A stretch of 64,000 nt of DNA from Apteryx mantelli (taxonomy: Eukaryota; Chordata; Aves; Apterygiformes; Apterygidae), in contig NC_090020.1 of NCBI RefSeq assembly GCF_036417845.1, forward strand, positions 46,732,425-46,796,424. Reading direction: 5' to 3'. Made by a program: the position numbers and the translations under genes. Below the pieces are notes generated by a model. That model was not told the origin of the DNA, did no database searches, and was given only the letters and a program-made list of their open reading frames with translations. Below are positions 49,685 through 62,830 of the stretch, one piece after another (within the stretch, counting starts at the first letter, position 1; each line of letters opens with the position of its first letter).

Positions 49685-52600
49685 TACGCAAGCCCACAAA
49701 TGTAAATTGAAACGGAGACGACTGCAGGCGTGTGTTTTGAGAACTCTCAGTGCCAATTAAAGTACCTTGTTACTGCTTATTCCTAAAACAATCTGTCACT
49801 GAGCATTGTGCTGTATTGTTGAAATATTAGACTTTTAGAAAGCACGTAAAGTAGGCTGGTCATTTGGCGTTTGCAGTGCTGTGAAGCTACACATCACCTT
49901 AGAGAAAATGCTCACAAAGACACAGCCTTTTCTGGAGAAGTATGAGTAGACGGTAGTTCCTCCATGGCTGTGAAATGTACCTCTCTTGCTTTGGCTCAGT
50001 GTTTGTCTTTTATATTTTTTAATGCAAAGAGAAATATTGTGAAACTGGGATTTTCTTCCTATAATCACTCTTTGCTCTGCTCTTCAGTTCTGAGCATTGT
50101 TTTGAAAAAAATGTCTTTAATCTAATCTAATCTTCCAGTGTTTCTGAATGGTGTAATTCACTGTTGAGAATAAAAGGTTCTGTTTTGTTTAAGTTTTCTT
50201 TGCACTTGTGCTTAAAATGTAGTCAGTCAGCAGCACACCAACATAATGAAATGGAAACGTTTGGTTTAAAATAAACAGACAAGTTATTGAAACTGCTTTC
50301 TGGTGATATTACAGCTATTGTGAGTAAACCCTACTGTAATGTACTTCAGCATAGCTGACTGGAAGAATAGAATCCTGCCCGTCTTAGAAGCCTTCCTTGC
50401 GTTTTTGCATTCTCCTGATTCATTGCTCTCTCTACAGGCTAGATTATAGTTGAGCTCATTTAAAATGGTGGGTAGTATTTTATAGCGTGCAAACATACAT
50501 AGATGTGTGAAGTCCTCATTTCTAAGAAATCGTGCAAAGATTGTTACATTACAGAACCACAAATTCCCACTCCTGTGCAATTTAAAAAATTACTTGTGTT
50601 AAAATCAAGTATTTTAAAATAAAAAAAACGGATGCTGTTCTGCAAAGACTGAGATTGTATTTTGCTCCTATAGGATACTATGGTTTCCAATAGAAGAAAA
50701 ATAACCACCTCCTTTTTTGTGTGGGGTTATCCTTCATATTTTATTATTGACAGTTTGATAAAAATACATTGTTAGATCCCAGTTTCATCAAAAAATGAAT
50801 TTGTTTATTTTTGCTGCAAAATGTAGAGAAAGTATTTGTTTGATGCACATGTTCTGTTAACAGGCATGCTAAGAGTTTTATGGCCGTTTTTCTGTTTAAA
50901 TCAATGACCAGTAAAAATGGTATCAAAAGAAGTCAACTAACAATAAAGTATGCCAAAGTCCCATTAAATAGCAAGATCTACTTGAATTGCTAATACCAAC
51001 TGCTTATAGCAAATTCTCCAAGTTCGGCTGTTTTCACTTGAAAAGTCTTGAAGGTTATAATTCTTATTCTACTACTTGTGCTATAATCTGGTGGCAGAAT
51101 TTACCTATCTTTGGTGGTATAAGGTGTGGAAAAATGCTTCTAATCTGGCAAAACCTGTAAATACGGTATTAGTTAAATTTTACTTTTTACATTTCTGACA
51201 TTAAATCGGCATATTCAATAAGGAACTGTTCAGTAATAATTACTGCAATAAAAATCTTTACTGCATGTTTATCACTGAGTTACTTGACTAATTTTTTGTT
51301 GTTGTTGTTTTCATCAGACACTTAAAGAGCCGTTTCATTTGATAGGCATCATACTTATTTTTGATGACAATAATGAAATGATGCAGGAGTGCAGAGAGGA
51401 AATGATTTTCTTGAGAATTGTCTGATGAGGTAAAAAATGGAAATGTGAGATATGTCTGCTTTGACTCTGAGTCTCTGCTAAAATGTCTTTTTGTTCCATT
51501 CTCATAATTAATATCTGGCCTCATGACTATTAAAAAGATGCATATTTTTAATAGAATGTGTTTTCATACCATAATTAATCTTCTCTGTGTAGCATCAATA
51601 TTCTTTATTCATTAAAAGAATAAAACTTTTCCTCCCCGGATTATTTCAGTTTTTGCTTGTGGGTGCATGTTGGCCAGTGGTGGGCATATTCACACTGCGT
51701 GTGAGTTTTTCATCAGTACTAGCTGAGCACCGTGGCCCTTCCCTAGTGAGTAGAAATGAAACAGTACATTTTTGCTTTTGTGGACTTCAAAGTAGTATTA
51801 TTCAGGTTATGGTTTAGAAGAACTTCTTCCTTCCTTCTACACACATTCCTTATACCACAAAATCCCATTATTTAATCATACAGGGAACCATTAAGAACTA
51901 TATATTAATTTTTATTATGATACTATTATTGTACACAGGGTTATATTTATTTTTAGTTTGCATTTGTTTTAACTGTATTTAAAAATTTGAATATTTTGTT
52001 TCACTCTTTGCCTTTGAAACTGGAGCTGAAAATATTCTAAGTCATTGCATCAAAGCTAAACAAAATCCCCCGATCTCTCTATGGTTAATTTTTTTTTTTG
52101 GTTCTGTGTAAATAAAATATAGATTTTTTTTGTGAGGAGACAAAATAAGTATTTCAACCACTCATAGATTTGATGATGATCTTTGTGATACAGTTGTCGG
52201 GCTAATACACTAGATCATTGATGTTAGGTAAGGACTGATAAGTGGGTTAGTAATGATGACGTTAGCTTCTCTAGAATTGTAAAAATTGTTCTAAAGAAGT
52301 TCACTAATTTTGTTGATAAGCAGAAAAAACAATTTTGATTTTTTTAAATTGATGTCTGATCAATTTTAAAAAATAGTTTGTATTCATACAGGCAGGACAT
52401 TTATTCTCACATGTTTGGTGAGCAGGAGTTAACAAAGTAGGAGCTATCAATCCTGCTCTCTTTCCCATTGTTTTTGAAAAAGAAGGGAATAAAGAGAGAC
52501 TCTGGAATTTGGAAGTATTGACCTTCTGACATGCACACACAGCATGGTCATTGCACTGGCACATAAAGTGCCTTAAGCCACCATAATGGCAAACTGAGTA

Positions 52601-53159
52601 TTAGAAGTTACTGATATGAGAGCCAGCTGGATGGGGGATGGAGAGCCAACATTGACTCTGCAGCTATTTGCAAGTTTCCACTTTAGAGCCAGACAGCTTC
52701 ACTTCTAAATTCCCAAACTTACCATTTAGGAATAATGTTGCTTTGTTCGCTTTAGCCAGGGATTTGTGACTGCTACATAGACTTAGTACCGTTTGGTCCA
52801 GAATTCTGTGGTCATTCTTCATAGAGATCTGCTTCACAGAGTAATTTCATTCATCTGGTGGTGGGGGAGGGATGAGAAACAGCGAAGGGACATTCAGATA
52901 TAGCATTCTTCAAGGAAAATGCACATCCACATTAGCTAGGCACTAAAGCTTTTTAAAGATGAAGGCAGAGATTTGGATCGAGTAGTTAAAAGCCAATTCA
53001 GACCCCTGTCTTCAGACTACATGTGATCTCCTGGATGGGCTCTCCATGCATAATCTGGAAAAGACCTAATATTTTATGTACTGCAACAGCTCTTTTTCCC
53101 CCTTTTTTGTATTTGTTTACAGTTATTGCTTCAATACACTTATACATCTTTTTATAGAT

Positions 53160-53350
53160 CTCTTGGGGCTTAATTTATTAAAAATTAGTGATCCATCACT
53201 AAGCGGGGTACAGTACAAATAGTGGTGCTCCCAAAAGAGTGTTTTTGTGCCAAACCGGAAGAAATACTAGGGATACAAAAGCTGCCAAAAAGCGTGTCTC
53301 CCAATTGCTAATTAATCAGGTGAAAAAGCACCTCAGCAGCTATAGTTGAA
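53160..53350. promoter_or_regulatory. Candidate intronic regulatory element with paired E2-boxes
   Basis: Homeodomain-type CAATTGCTAATTAATCAGGTG (about 53302-53322) leads into AGGTG-6 bases-CACCT (53318-53333), a bipartite arrangement of the kind bound by ZEB/Snail factors. GGGGCTTAATTTATTAAAAA lies upstream. Inferred from motifs only. Confidence 0.35.
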
Positions 53351-53679
53351 TGTGGAACAGTTTATTGTAAATATTAAATAAGGATATGTTAAGGGGACAT
53401 AATATCTTTTTGTTTGTACCTGTGTATATATTTTTTAAAAAGAAGTCAAATAAAAATGTCAACTATGTGCCTGAGTTGGTAGGAATTTCTTTTATGTTGA
53501 TGGCATTGGCAGTAGATAGAGCTCTTTCAAAAACTCATGCTACTTTTGAGCAAAAAACCCTGTTTTGTCTATTTATTATTCCTGCTATTTTTAAGGTATT
53601 GGTTATTAATAACAACATCTATTGCCAATAAGCGAAGCTTTAGAAAAGATACTTTAAAAGCTAACGTCTTCAATAATTT

Positions 53680-53950
53680 GGGTTAGAAGGTTTGGGGAGA
53701 GAAAGAACCATTGCTGTGAATATCTGGTATCCAAAGCTGCCAATCACTTCTGGCACAGCTCCCATCATGGTTGCTGTGCCCATAATTAAACGCCTGTCAT
53801 TAGTGTATTTTTCCATAACATTTACAATGGAAAAGGCAAGGGGTCCTTGCAGAGCTGTGGCTGTCAGGGGAACAATAAAAACTAATTACACACTCTGCTG
53901 TCACCATTGTCAGCTCTGCTTTTGGGGGGAAAGAACATGGAAAGTGTGTG
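53680..53950. promoter_or_regulatory. Candidate intronic enhancer in EFNA5 intron 1
   Basis: A compact block combines homeodomain-type sites (CATAATTAAAC at 53781-53791, CATTAGTG near 53798, CTAATTACA near 53882), TALE-type CTGTCAG (53861-53867) and SOX-type motifs (AACAATAAAA at 53871, CCATTGT near 53904). Its composition is less AT-rich than the surroundings. No coding pattern is recognised. The enhancer role is inferred from motif density only. Confidence 0.4.
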
Positions 53951-53954
53951 CCTA

Positions 53955-53988
53955 ATAATTATATATATAAAATTGTATATATAAAATA
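53955..53988 (+). repeat. TATATATAAAAT direct repeat
   Basis: The 12-mer TATATATAAAAT occurs at 53962-53973 and 53976-53987, right after a candidate enhancer patch. It is AT-rich simple sequence; the resemblance to TATA boxes is not taken as a promoter. Confidence 0.85.
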
Positions 53989-54654
53989 CCCAATTGGGGA
54001 AACTCAGTCATAGTGAAGTGACATTTACTTGGAAGTTTATTATTCCTGCCTTCAAAAGACCTTAATTCTAGGGTTTTATTTTTCCCTTCGCTTATGCTGA
54101 AGTTGCATACACTTTTCCCTTCGCCATTTCACTCACTTTTCCCTTTTTTTCCTCTGTTGCACACTTTCTGGTGAACTGAGCTTTCCAATAAAATTGCTGG
54201 GGTCAAAGCTGGTATTTGCCTGCATTTATTAAGTGGGTGCAAACCATCTTATCCTTTGTATGCTTTTGCTTGTGTCCTGCATAGTAAACTTGGTAAAGAA
54301 GCTGAATGAAAGCAGCTAGTTCTTTCAGGTTAGTATGCGTGTATACCTTTTTCTGTTTTCAGTCCATGGCGTGCAGGCCGTCTGCAGTGAAAGCCGAAGG
54401 TTAAGATTTTGGGGTGTGGCAGCAGTGGCTTAGGTGAAAGTTACAGCTAGTCCTGTTTATCAATACACAAATATTTTCAAATGTAAGTATAGGTACCTAA
54501 TTGGAGAGTGAAATATGTGCAGGCTGCTGTCTGGAAAGACATCGAGGGAGTGGAATTTAGCTGTTGCACTAATATTTACTAATGGTTTTTCTCTAGCCTG
54601 TAAGATGAATATTTTACTGACATTTTTGTAGCCCACAGATATAAAAAAGAATCT

Positions 54655-54905
54655 ATCTTGAAGACCCAGAATTTCAAAAATGTTTGGGCACCTAGAGATG
54701 CAGGCAAAGAGCCATATGGGATTTTTGAGGCTGTCTGGTACCTAACTGTCTTTGACTATGTTTCTGTCTTTTTACACTTTTATGTACTTAAATACATTTC
54801 AAAAAATGGTCCCTAAAATGGATTAAGGAAAGCAGTGTAAATAAATATCCTCATTTTTAAAAGCTGCTGAAGTCAAGAGGAATTGGTAGGTGCTAATCAG
54901 TGATG
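54655..54905 (+). repeat. Old sauropsid repeat with palindromic arms, intron copy
   Basis: GGGCACCTAGAGATGCAGGC, GTACTTAAATACATTTCAAAA and AGCTGCTGAAGTCAAGAGGAA followed by TTGGTAGGTGCT parallel a recurrent sauropsid element (TAGGTGCCTAAATACCTTTGAAAAT... and TTGAAGTCAATGGGAGTTGTAGGTGCTCAGCACC). The match is by memory of the pattern, not by alignment. Confidence 0.5.
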
Positions 54906-55018
54906 TTCATGTATATGTTCATGTTGTATGCGTCGGTAGATGCGATGGGATCTAATTTTGGTCTTTTTTAACCCCATCATTTTGTGCTTTATTATTGCAG
55001 CATTTTGGGCAGTGTTTA

Positions 55019-55085
55019 GATCCAACTCCATTGAAGTAAAAAGATATTCTGCTATTGATTTGGGTGGGAGTTATGTTAGGTCCCG
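55019..55085 (+). repeat. Palindromic repeat, CCATTGAAGTCAATGG type, intron copy
   Basis: GATCCAACTCCATTGAAGTAA, then GATATTCTGCTATTGATTTGG and GTGGGAGTTATGTTAGGTCC, follow the order of GATCCAAAGCCCATTGAAGTCAATGG...CTCCCATTGACTTCAATGGGCTTTGGATC. The two half-sites are still partly complementary. Confidence 0.5.
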
Positions 55086-57990
55086 TATTCACAATTTTAT
55101 GGTATCGTTTGTGAATAAGAATTTTAGTAGTTAGGCTTATATCTTTTTGTGAGGCCTCACATTCTGTGTCAGTCTAATCTAATGAAACTCCACAGCAGCA
55201 TGGGACTATGTATGTCTGTTGGTGTTTGTATGATTGGCTCCAAATTCTTAGACTGACTTTTTTAAAACTTTTTTTCTTTTTTTTTTTTAAGATTTGGGAC
55301 CTTTATCTTGGAGGGGCTGAGGGGGTAGAAGTGAACCTGGTGAAATAAGTAATTGCTTTGCCATCAGCAGGTTCACGAGTGATATTGTTACACGTGATTA
55401 GCAGAGAGTAGCAAGACTCCATATAAACCATATACTGGGTACGAAAATTTCATATATGCTGAAAAAAAAATCATAGATTTGAGATAGTGAAAGTGAAGTT
55501 AATCAGATATAGTCATACAAAATCTAGAATAACAAATATGTATTTTCCAAAGCACTATACCGCTGTATCCTAGATAAGATGTTCTTTAAGGACCAGATGG
55601 ATCTTGTGAATGTCCAAGTACAATAGAGTCACTTCATGGTAATAATTAAAACACTGTATTCAGGAAGGTGTGGGTTTCTATTTTGTCACAGAGCGCTAGT
55701 TCTCCTTGCAAATATAAACTGTTTAATATGTAAACCATCAAATTTGTTACCTGTTTACCAAAATGGTGAGCAGGCATTCTTGTCCTCTGGCCTGTAAACT
55801 GTATTTTGAGGCTGCTAGGAGAACAAGAAGGCAATTTGTCTTTAAGCATTTCATGTAATGGTGTTTCAAGGGTTAAATTGTTGTTGATTTCCAGTGGACT
55901 TGCTGATGTCTAGTGGCTATGAGATATAATGTAATGAGAGGAAGACGCAACTTTCAGGAAATGGAGTGTGTGTTTAATTCGAATAGACAGATGTTGATGA
56001 AACGAACATGTTTTTCTTAAAATTGAGCATCATAAAAATATTAAAACTCTATTTCTTAAACTGTGTCTGTTGTGTGTATGTTTGAAGTCTCATCATACTT
56101 TGTAGTCTTTGTATTGGTAGATGCAATTGCAGAATAGTGGGCCTAATTTAATGTTATTTGTATGTATTTGTAGTGAGTTGTCTTAAAGGATCCCAGAAAC
56201 CTTTGAAAATTTTATTTGAAGTTGATATTTTTTCAAAAAATTCTGTAAATTTTCAATAGCCTTATTACGTTGAGTTCACAAACCTTTTAAAAGGATGCAT
56301 ACATAGTGTTATTGAAGAGTGTATGTCTTAAATAGTCTCCAGACAAGCTCCATTTACAAAAATAGCAGGAACACTTCCTGCAGAGAACATCATTTTGTAA
56401 CACTCTTAATAGCATAATTCTCATTTAAAAACATGAAATATAAATCAGTCTCTTAACACTTGCTACAGAAGTTGCATTGCAGATAGGTTGTTTCCCTCAC
56501 TAACAAAAGTTCTGTACGTTTATTGAGGGCTTTGAGAGTGTAGAGAAACTCTTCATTAAAATAAACCAAAATAAAAACGTTGTTACTTCCAGTATCTTTA
56601 ATCAAGGTGGTATGAAATTTCTCATTAAGGTTAAGATTCACATTATTATAACAAGTGACAGTGTAGGTGAAGAAGGAAAATTAATTAGAGAGGTAGATCA
56701 TGCTTGTTTCTCATTATATCATGGCCATTCACTGCATTTGAATTCCAAGCAAACCCTTTCTCTGTATCTGAATTATACAAAATTTACTTGCCAGGAACAC
56801 TCGATGAAGAGAATCTCCATATTTGTTGTGTCTAGTGCAAAGCATGCTAGTTTACTTTTTAAGAAAAAAAGGTTTTTCTGATTTACAGCATCCCTTAAAT
56901 ATTACTTTTTCAGACCCTGTCTCTGACTGAACTACATTTTATAGCTTACAGTAAAAAGAAATCTCCATTTTCCATTTTTCATATTAGCTGTCTTGATTTA
57001 CTGCTAATAAAATGGCTGCTTTTAGAACAAAACATTTGGAAGAGTTTCGTAAGAACTTTATTTTAGGTGTAGAGTTTTAGAGCTTTTATTGACCAAAGCA
57101 CTTTTGCCTTTGTAACTTCTTTGAGTAAATCGGAGTGTTGCAGTGCCCAATTAGGACTTGTGTCGTGTTCTTTTGTTCTGATTTAGAAAAGAGGAAAGAT
57201 TGCATCTTTGTGTGGTTATTTTCTTCATAAAACTAGTACAGTGGGTGCCTATAAGACTTGATTTTTAGATTAGGATCAGTATTAGGTAGATTTTAGCCTA
57301 ATCTTCATGAATTGTTTTCTTTCTTATTGGAGAAGATGTACCCTTAAGACAAAAATGTCCTCTGCTTTCCACATGTTAATCAAAATGACAGAGACAATGC
57401 AAGTCTTGGGAGTTTCATAGTCCCAAAAGTGTGATGAGGTACCTGCTTGAAATAGTTCTTTGGTTTTAAATTAAATGTACTGGAAGATTAGTGTTATTTC
57501 CTGTGATTTCTGTTAGGGTTTAGTGCTCTTAATGGTTTTGGCTTGAGAAACAATCCCATTCAAATTTATCAGTTTGAAAGAGAACCTCTCCTGCACTATC
57601 TACTTCTTGGTCCCTATCACTGCAGTAATACTCTTATTTAAATAATATATCAGAAGCAAAAATAGTGTTTACACAAATCTATCCTGTCAATTGAGAAAAT
57701 ATTCAGGTAATACAGAATATCCTGATTTGTGATAACACAGGATTAATAATTATCTTTTTCTGTATTATTCCATAGTGAAGGTGAATAGACTGTAAGTGGT
57801 ATTCTGCAATATTTATCTAAAGCACAGAAAGTAAAAGGAATAGTGCATTAACAGATATTCTGGACAGATGCTGTGATATATTTGCATGAAATTCCCATTA
57901 AATTTATTGTATTATTGAGGAGGTCTTAATTTTTATTTTTGAAGTTCAGAAGAGATTGAGGTAAGTATCAACTGTTAAGTGGATAGTTCT

Positions 57991-58026
57991 TCACTGTACC
58001 TTATTCTCTCACTGTACCTTATTCTC
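57991..58026 (+). repeat. Exact 18-base tandem duplication
   Basis: TCACTGTACCTTATTCTC occurs twice in direct succession (57991-58008, 58009-58026) in intron 1. The identity of the copies suggests a recent slippage or repair event. Confidence 0.95.
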
Positions 58027-61000
58027 TTGTATTCCTTTCTGAACTTCAAAAACATTATCAGTAATGCTAAGCTATTTTAAAAATTAGAACATGATTAAAG
58101 CTCTCTAGAGAGATTTACCATCTACTTTTCATTTACCACTTTGCAAAGTCCATTTTATCTTCTCTTTCCGTTGTTATTTACTGTGTTGTTTTTCCTGTTT
58201 AAAACTTTGGTTCCATCTTAGCTATGTTTTGGGTTGCATATTTATTTTGTATTTATTAAAGTTTATATATCCATTTATTTATTAAGGTTTGATGTAACAC
58301 TTCCTTAAAATTCTCACCCCAAGTATGGACTTGGGAGACTTGGGGTAATATGAAAAGTGAGTAGGAGAAATTTTTTACAAGCTGGTTCTGGTATAAAGGA
58401 ACCTGTATTTCTTTGCTTAGGACTGGGAAGCCTTGTAGCTTTCTTCTTTTGAACTCCACTGGAAAAGCTGTTAGCTTGCAGCATTTCTCAGTTACTCATG
58501 AGTGTTATATCTGTTGCAGATGTATTTGTGTTTTCTTTTAATTATACTGATTGTTTATGGGTTTTTTTTGGTGCTTACAAGCATTCCTGTTTTTCCTTTA
58601 AAATGAGAAGAGCGGAATGGAAGGCAGTCGGGAATCCCATTTGTTAGCAAATTTTAAAAATCAAACAAATGCCGTAAGTAAAACAGTGCAACATTCTCAA
58701 ACCAACCAACTCAAAAAATTAAACCTCCGTGCATTTAAAATTGAACAAGTGGTGGGGAAGGGTAGTGATCTGCTGTTGCATGCCCTTTAACCCCAGGGCT
58801 GACATAAACTACAATTTTCAAAAGATCCCGACGCTTCTGAAGTTAAAGCTATAATTTCTCCTGTTTAAGCAGTGGCTTGTCAGATTCTTTGACTCAAAAC
58901 TTTCAGTAAAAGTCAAACATAGGAAAGCATGTTCAGACAAGATGTCAACCATTATTAAAAAAAAAAAAACATACAGCTGCCTTTAGTTTGAACAGGTAAA
59001 TGATCATTGTCAATCTGGTTGTACTTCACCCTCAGAAATGTTTTTTTGTATATGTGGGTGGTTACAGGGCGGAAGCAAAGGAGTAAAAAGGGGTGAGCTT
59101 GTACAAATGACAATATGAATTTTCCACTAGGATGTTTCATTTGGTTGTGTTACTTTTGTTGCAGTTCTGCAAATTTCTGGAAATGGATGAATTCTTCTAC
59201 AGAAGAATAATTGCAGTATTAAAAAAAAAAATCCTCAGTACTTAAAAAATGCTTATTTTAAAACATTTCATTGTACTTCTATTATGTGTGAGGCTAAACA
59301 TTTGTTTGTGCTGGTAATAACTTCTTACATTTGACTTCGGTACTTAATGTGAAAAATGTCAATTCTTCACCCTTTTTCTATCTTTGTTCTCTTGATAACC
59401 TGAAAGTGTGTTTTTACTTGTGGTTTTTAAACATTAGAAAGTTGTATTTCTCTGTGGAGAAAGGTGCATCGCTATAATCTGTGAGTGGTCGTGCTGTAAC
59501 CTAGGTGTTGCAAAGAGAAGAACAACAGCTTGAGATAGTTGATGAGGTGAGTGTTGTTGCATATTTCGTTTGCATCGGTCACTTTAATTGGATTTGCCTA
59601 TAGTAGCTGTCTGATGCATGATTTTCAAACTTTGTTAGCTTTAGGGGAAAGATGACTTTCCTGATTACAAATTGCTAGTTATTCTTGAAACCTAAGTTGT
59701 GGCACTGTTCAGTGTCTTCTTTGCCTATCCCCTTTCACTTTCCCTCTTCCTTTTTTCTTTTTGTTCTTTCTCTCACCATGATTATTTCCATGGAAAAGTG
59801 GTTTTGGTTGTAATCTGTTTACCTCCCCATTTTTGCCTTGTTAAAATAAAATAGGGTAACCTCTCGGGGTTCCCCACTGGTGAGTTCCGCTTGGAAGGAG
59901 CCGTAAAACAGCAGTAAATACTGACTGGGTCTCTGAGCTGAGCCTTGCTCAAAGCTCCCTCTGATGACTGAAAGGCTCCTATTGTTCCTCCTCAGCCAGC
60001 ACTCCATAGCCAAGGCTGAGGTATGCATGCGGTAGGGGAAGAAGAAGGGCGGGGGGGGGAATTAAACAGTGAACACAGCTGAACGCCTAACTGCTCAGTG
60101 TGGAGGAAGGGGAAGCCCCCAACAAAAAGGGACAAGAGCTTGCTGTGGGTTACAGAAAACTGCAGAAGTGGAGCGTCCAATATCATCTGCCCTGTCTCTG
60201 TGTGGGATGTTAGATACATGTAGCTGATAGCCTTAGCCTTATTTGGGTGGGGCTTGGGGAAGGCAATGAGATGGGATACCAACTTTTCCCTTCTGGGAAC
60301 AGCTCCTGCTAAGGATTCTGTAATGCCTTATGAGCAGCTAAGGAACGAGTGTGGACCTTGGGCAGCTCCCTTCCCCTCACTGGCGATGTATGAAATATTT
60401 TGGAGAGTTTAACTGCTGCTATTTAGCTGCATGTAGCTATTGCCTTGGCTGTGCAGGAAGGAGGGCAAGATGCAGGGGTGTAGTTTAATTAGGCCACGGC
60501 TTTTTATTAACTCATTTGGGAACACTGCTTGGCAATAAAACACAGACTGCAGATTGTTGTGCTTTCCTAGGCCAGTCTGTCCTCGTTGGAGAAGCTTCTG
60601 CCAGCCAGTGCTGGGTGGGTGATGGAGCCTCTCTCTAAGGCAAGGCAGGGAGCTGTTTCAACTGTTAGGACCCTCCTGTCCCCTTTTCTGTTTTCCTTAG
60701 GTTATCAGGATATATCAGTTCTTTATAGGATTAGTACCTGCTTCGGATGGGTGGGTAGTACTGCCTATTACATTATGCTCTCCTGAATCAAATCTCTCTA
60801 TGCATACAGATCGCTGACTTGCTGTGATGAAAGTGAAATTCATCTCACCAGGCTTCCTAACTCCCTCCTTCCCCCCCAGAAAAAGCCTTCAAAGAAAACT
60901 CTGATTAGCATTGTACCTGCTGCCAGTCTTAAAAATCATTCCTGCTATGATTCATTTTTGCTCCTGGATAGGTGCTTCTTGAATGTGGTGAGAGAGTTCT

Positions 61001-61179
61001 TTCTCATTCATTTCACACTGCTCAGCTGTCCTCAGCCCTTTCACTTGTATTTTGTCTCAGTTATGTTCTTCATTCCCTCCTGTCCTTCAACCCAGATGAC
61101 ATAAGGAAACTTCAAAGGAGCCATGACCTCCTTTTCTTCCTATTGGCAAGACAAAGCCATACCCTCTGTGTTTAAGATC

Positions 61180-61260
61180 AGGGAAATGGCAGTGTATCTG
61201 TCTCATTGTAAAGCATATTGGGATATTTTGAATATGAAAGGAGATGTATAAAAACAAATT
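61180..61260 (+). mobile_element. Ancient SINE 3' tail
   Basis: TTGTAAAGCATATTGGGATA, ATGAAAGGAGATGTATAAA and ACAAATTC match the sauropsid SINE tail pattern GTAAAGCGCTTTGGGATA...ATGAAAGGCGCTATATAAATGCAAATT. Only the tail is recognisable. Confidence 0.6.
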
Positions 61261-62194
61261 CTATTTACACCCCTCAGATGAGAATGGGATTCAGCTTGTT
61301 TCTGCATTAGCCCTTTATTTGGGAAGAAGAAGTGCTTGACACCACATTAACAGAAATGAGTCTGCACTGTGCTTTACTTACACTCTCTAGCAGCAGTAGA
61401 GCAGGCAGAAACTCAGTCTTCAAGAGTGGGGCAAGAGAAGTAGAAGCAAGGATAGGAATTATCTAAAATATGAAAGTACTATTGATAAGAAACTTCAAGT
61501 ACAGCGACTTACTTAAAGCTAGCAAAATATTACTTTTCAAGTTCATACAGTACAGTACTATTTCAAAGCCAGAAAAATGGACTTTTGATAAATAAGTAGA
61601 TAGCGCATTATTGTAAATTACTGTGGAGGGATGTGATCAAATTTTAGTTAACCAGGATTTTCATTTCACTAGAGATAACTATTTTGGTGTGTAGAATACT
61701 TAAGGATATGAAAACTGTTTGTTAGGTTTAACCATGTAGGGTTTTCTTCTTTCCCCCAAACATTTTTTTTCTAATGGGAATACTCTATGTAAATATTGTA
61801 TTCTGGTTGCCAGATCTTGTTCAAGTTTCTTTGTCTGTTCTGAGATCAGAATACATAATTGAGGCATCTGTAGATGTGATACAGAATGGGGGAGTTTGTG
61901 GGTTTTTTTATGTAGTAAATCTAAACTTTTTGTTTTGAACTAATACTTAAACACATAACAGATTTACATCGTGTTAGGTGTCCAGTTTTAACCATTGCTT
62001 ATGTTTTTTCTGTCTTGGAGTTTAAACCAACAGCTGGAAAATATGTTTTACTGAAAACCACTGCATCACAAACACCGACTTGCAAAAGTTAAACATCATG
62101 AGAAAGAATTTTGTGTATGCCTCAAATGCAAAGTGACATTCAGTAAAACCATTATGAGGAAACAAAGTAACTGGACTCTATCTAGGCCATTTTA

Positions 62195-62245
62195 TATAGA
62201 TAGATAGATAGATAGATAGATATAGATATATCTGTATCTATATAT
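62195..62245 (+). repeat. (GATA)n / ATAG microsatellite
   Basis: About six consecutive GATA units followed by degenerate TATAGATATATCTGTATCTATA. It is a likely length-polymorphic locus in intron 1. Confidence 0.95.
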
Positions 62246-62775
62246 CCTTCTCATTTGTTTGTTTGTTTCTTTGTTTTTCACCTAACACAATAAATTTAAT
62301 GTTATGATTGATATCTTCCAGGCAGAAAAATCCAAGAAATTCAGAGTTACTGTTTTTGCAACAACTGGAACACTTCTCTCTCTTGCATGAACCGTAAATT
62401 TTCTTTTAATCTTAAGCATGTGTATATGGAATAACTTTTCTTTCTACAATGCAGTATGCCATGTGGCCAGGTTATAACTGCTGTGAAGTTGCATAATCTA
62501 AGATCTTTGGTTTTGTGCAGGTATAGTATCAAACAAATGTCTCCCACTACAGTTGTGTATGAGTTTTCTCTTTAGCTATTTTCTTGATTATGAAAAGTGT
62601 TTTTTGACACTTTATTGCAGTGTTCTAGTATCCAGGTGCCTTCACTCATTAAAGATAAGTTATTTGGTATATGTTGTATTTCACATGAAGGCAGCCTTAT
62701 TTGCTTGGTTGTGCAGGTATTGATTTACAGATGTATATGTGCACACTTATTTGTGACAATTTTTGAGTAACTTCA

Positions 62776-62830
62776 GAGCCTGATCCAACGGAATGGAAAT
62801 CTTTGGAAATTTTGAGTGGGAGAACACGCA
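62776..62830 (+). repeat. Palindromic repeat relic, intron copy
   Basis: GAGCCTGATCCAACGGAATGG, then AAATCTTTGGAAATTTTGAG and TGGGAG, resemble GCCTGATCCAAAGCCCATTGAAGTCAATGG...GACTTCAATGGG. It is strongly diverged. Confidence 0.4.

Noticed and set aside
53962-53987. TATATATAAAAT copies as TATA-box promoters
   Set aside because: They are part of an AT simple-sequence tract with no initiator, CpG context or downstream coding sequence.
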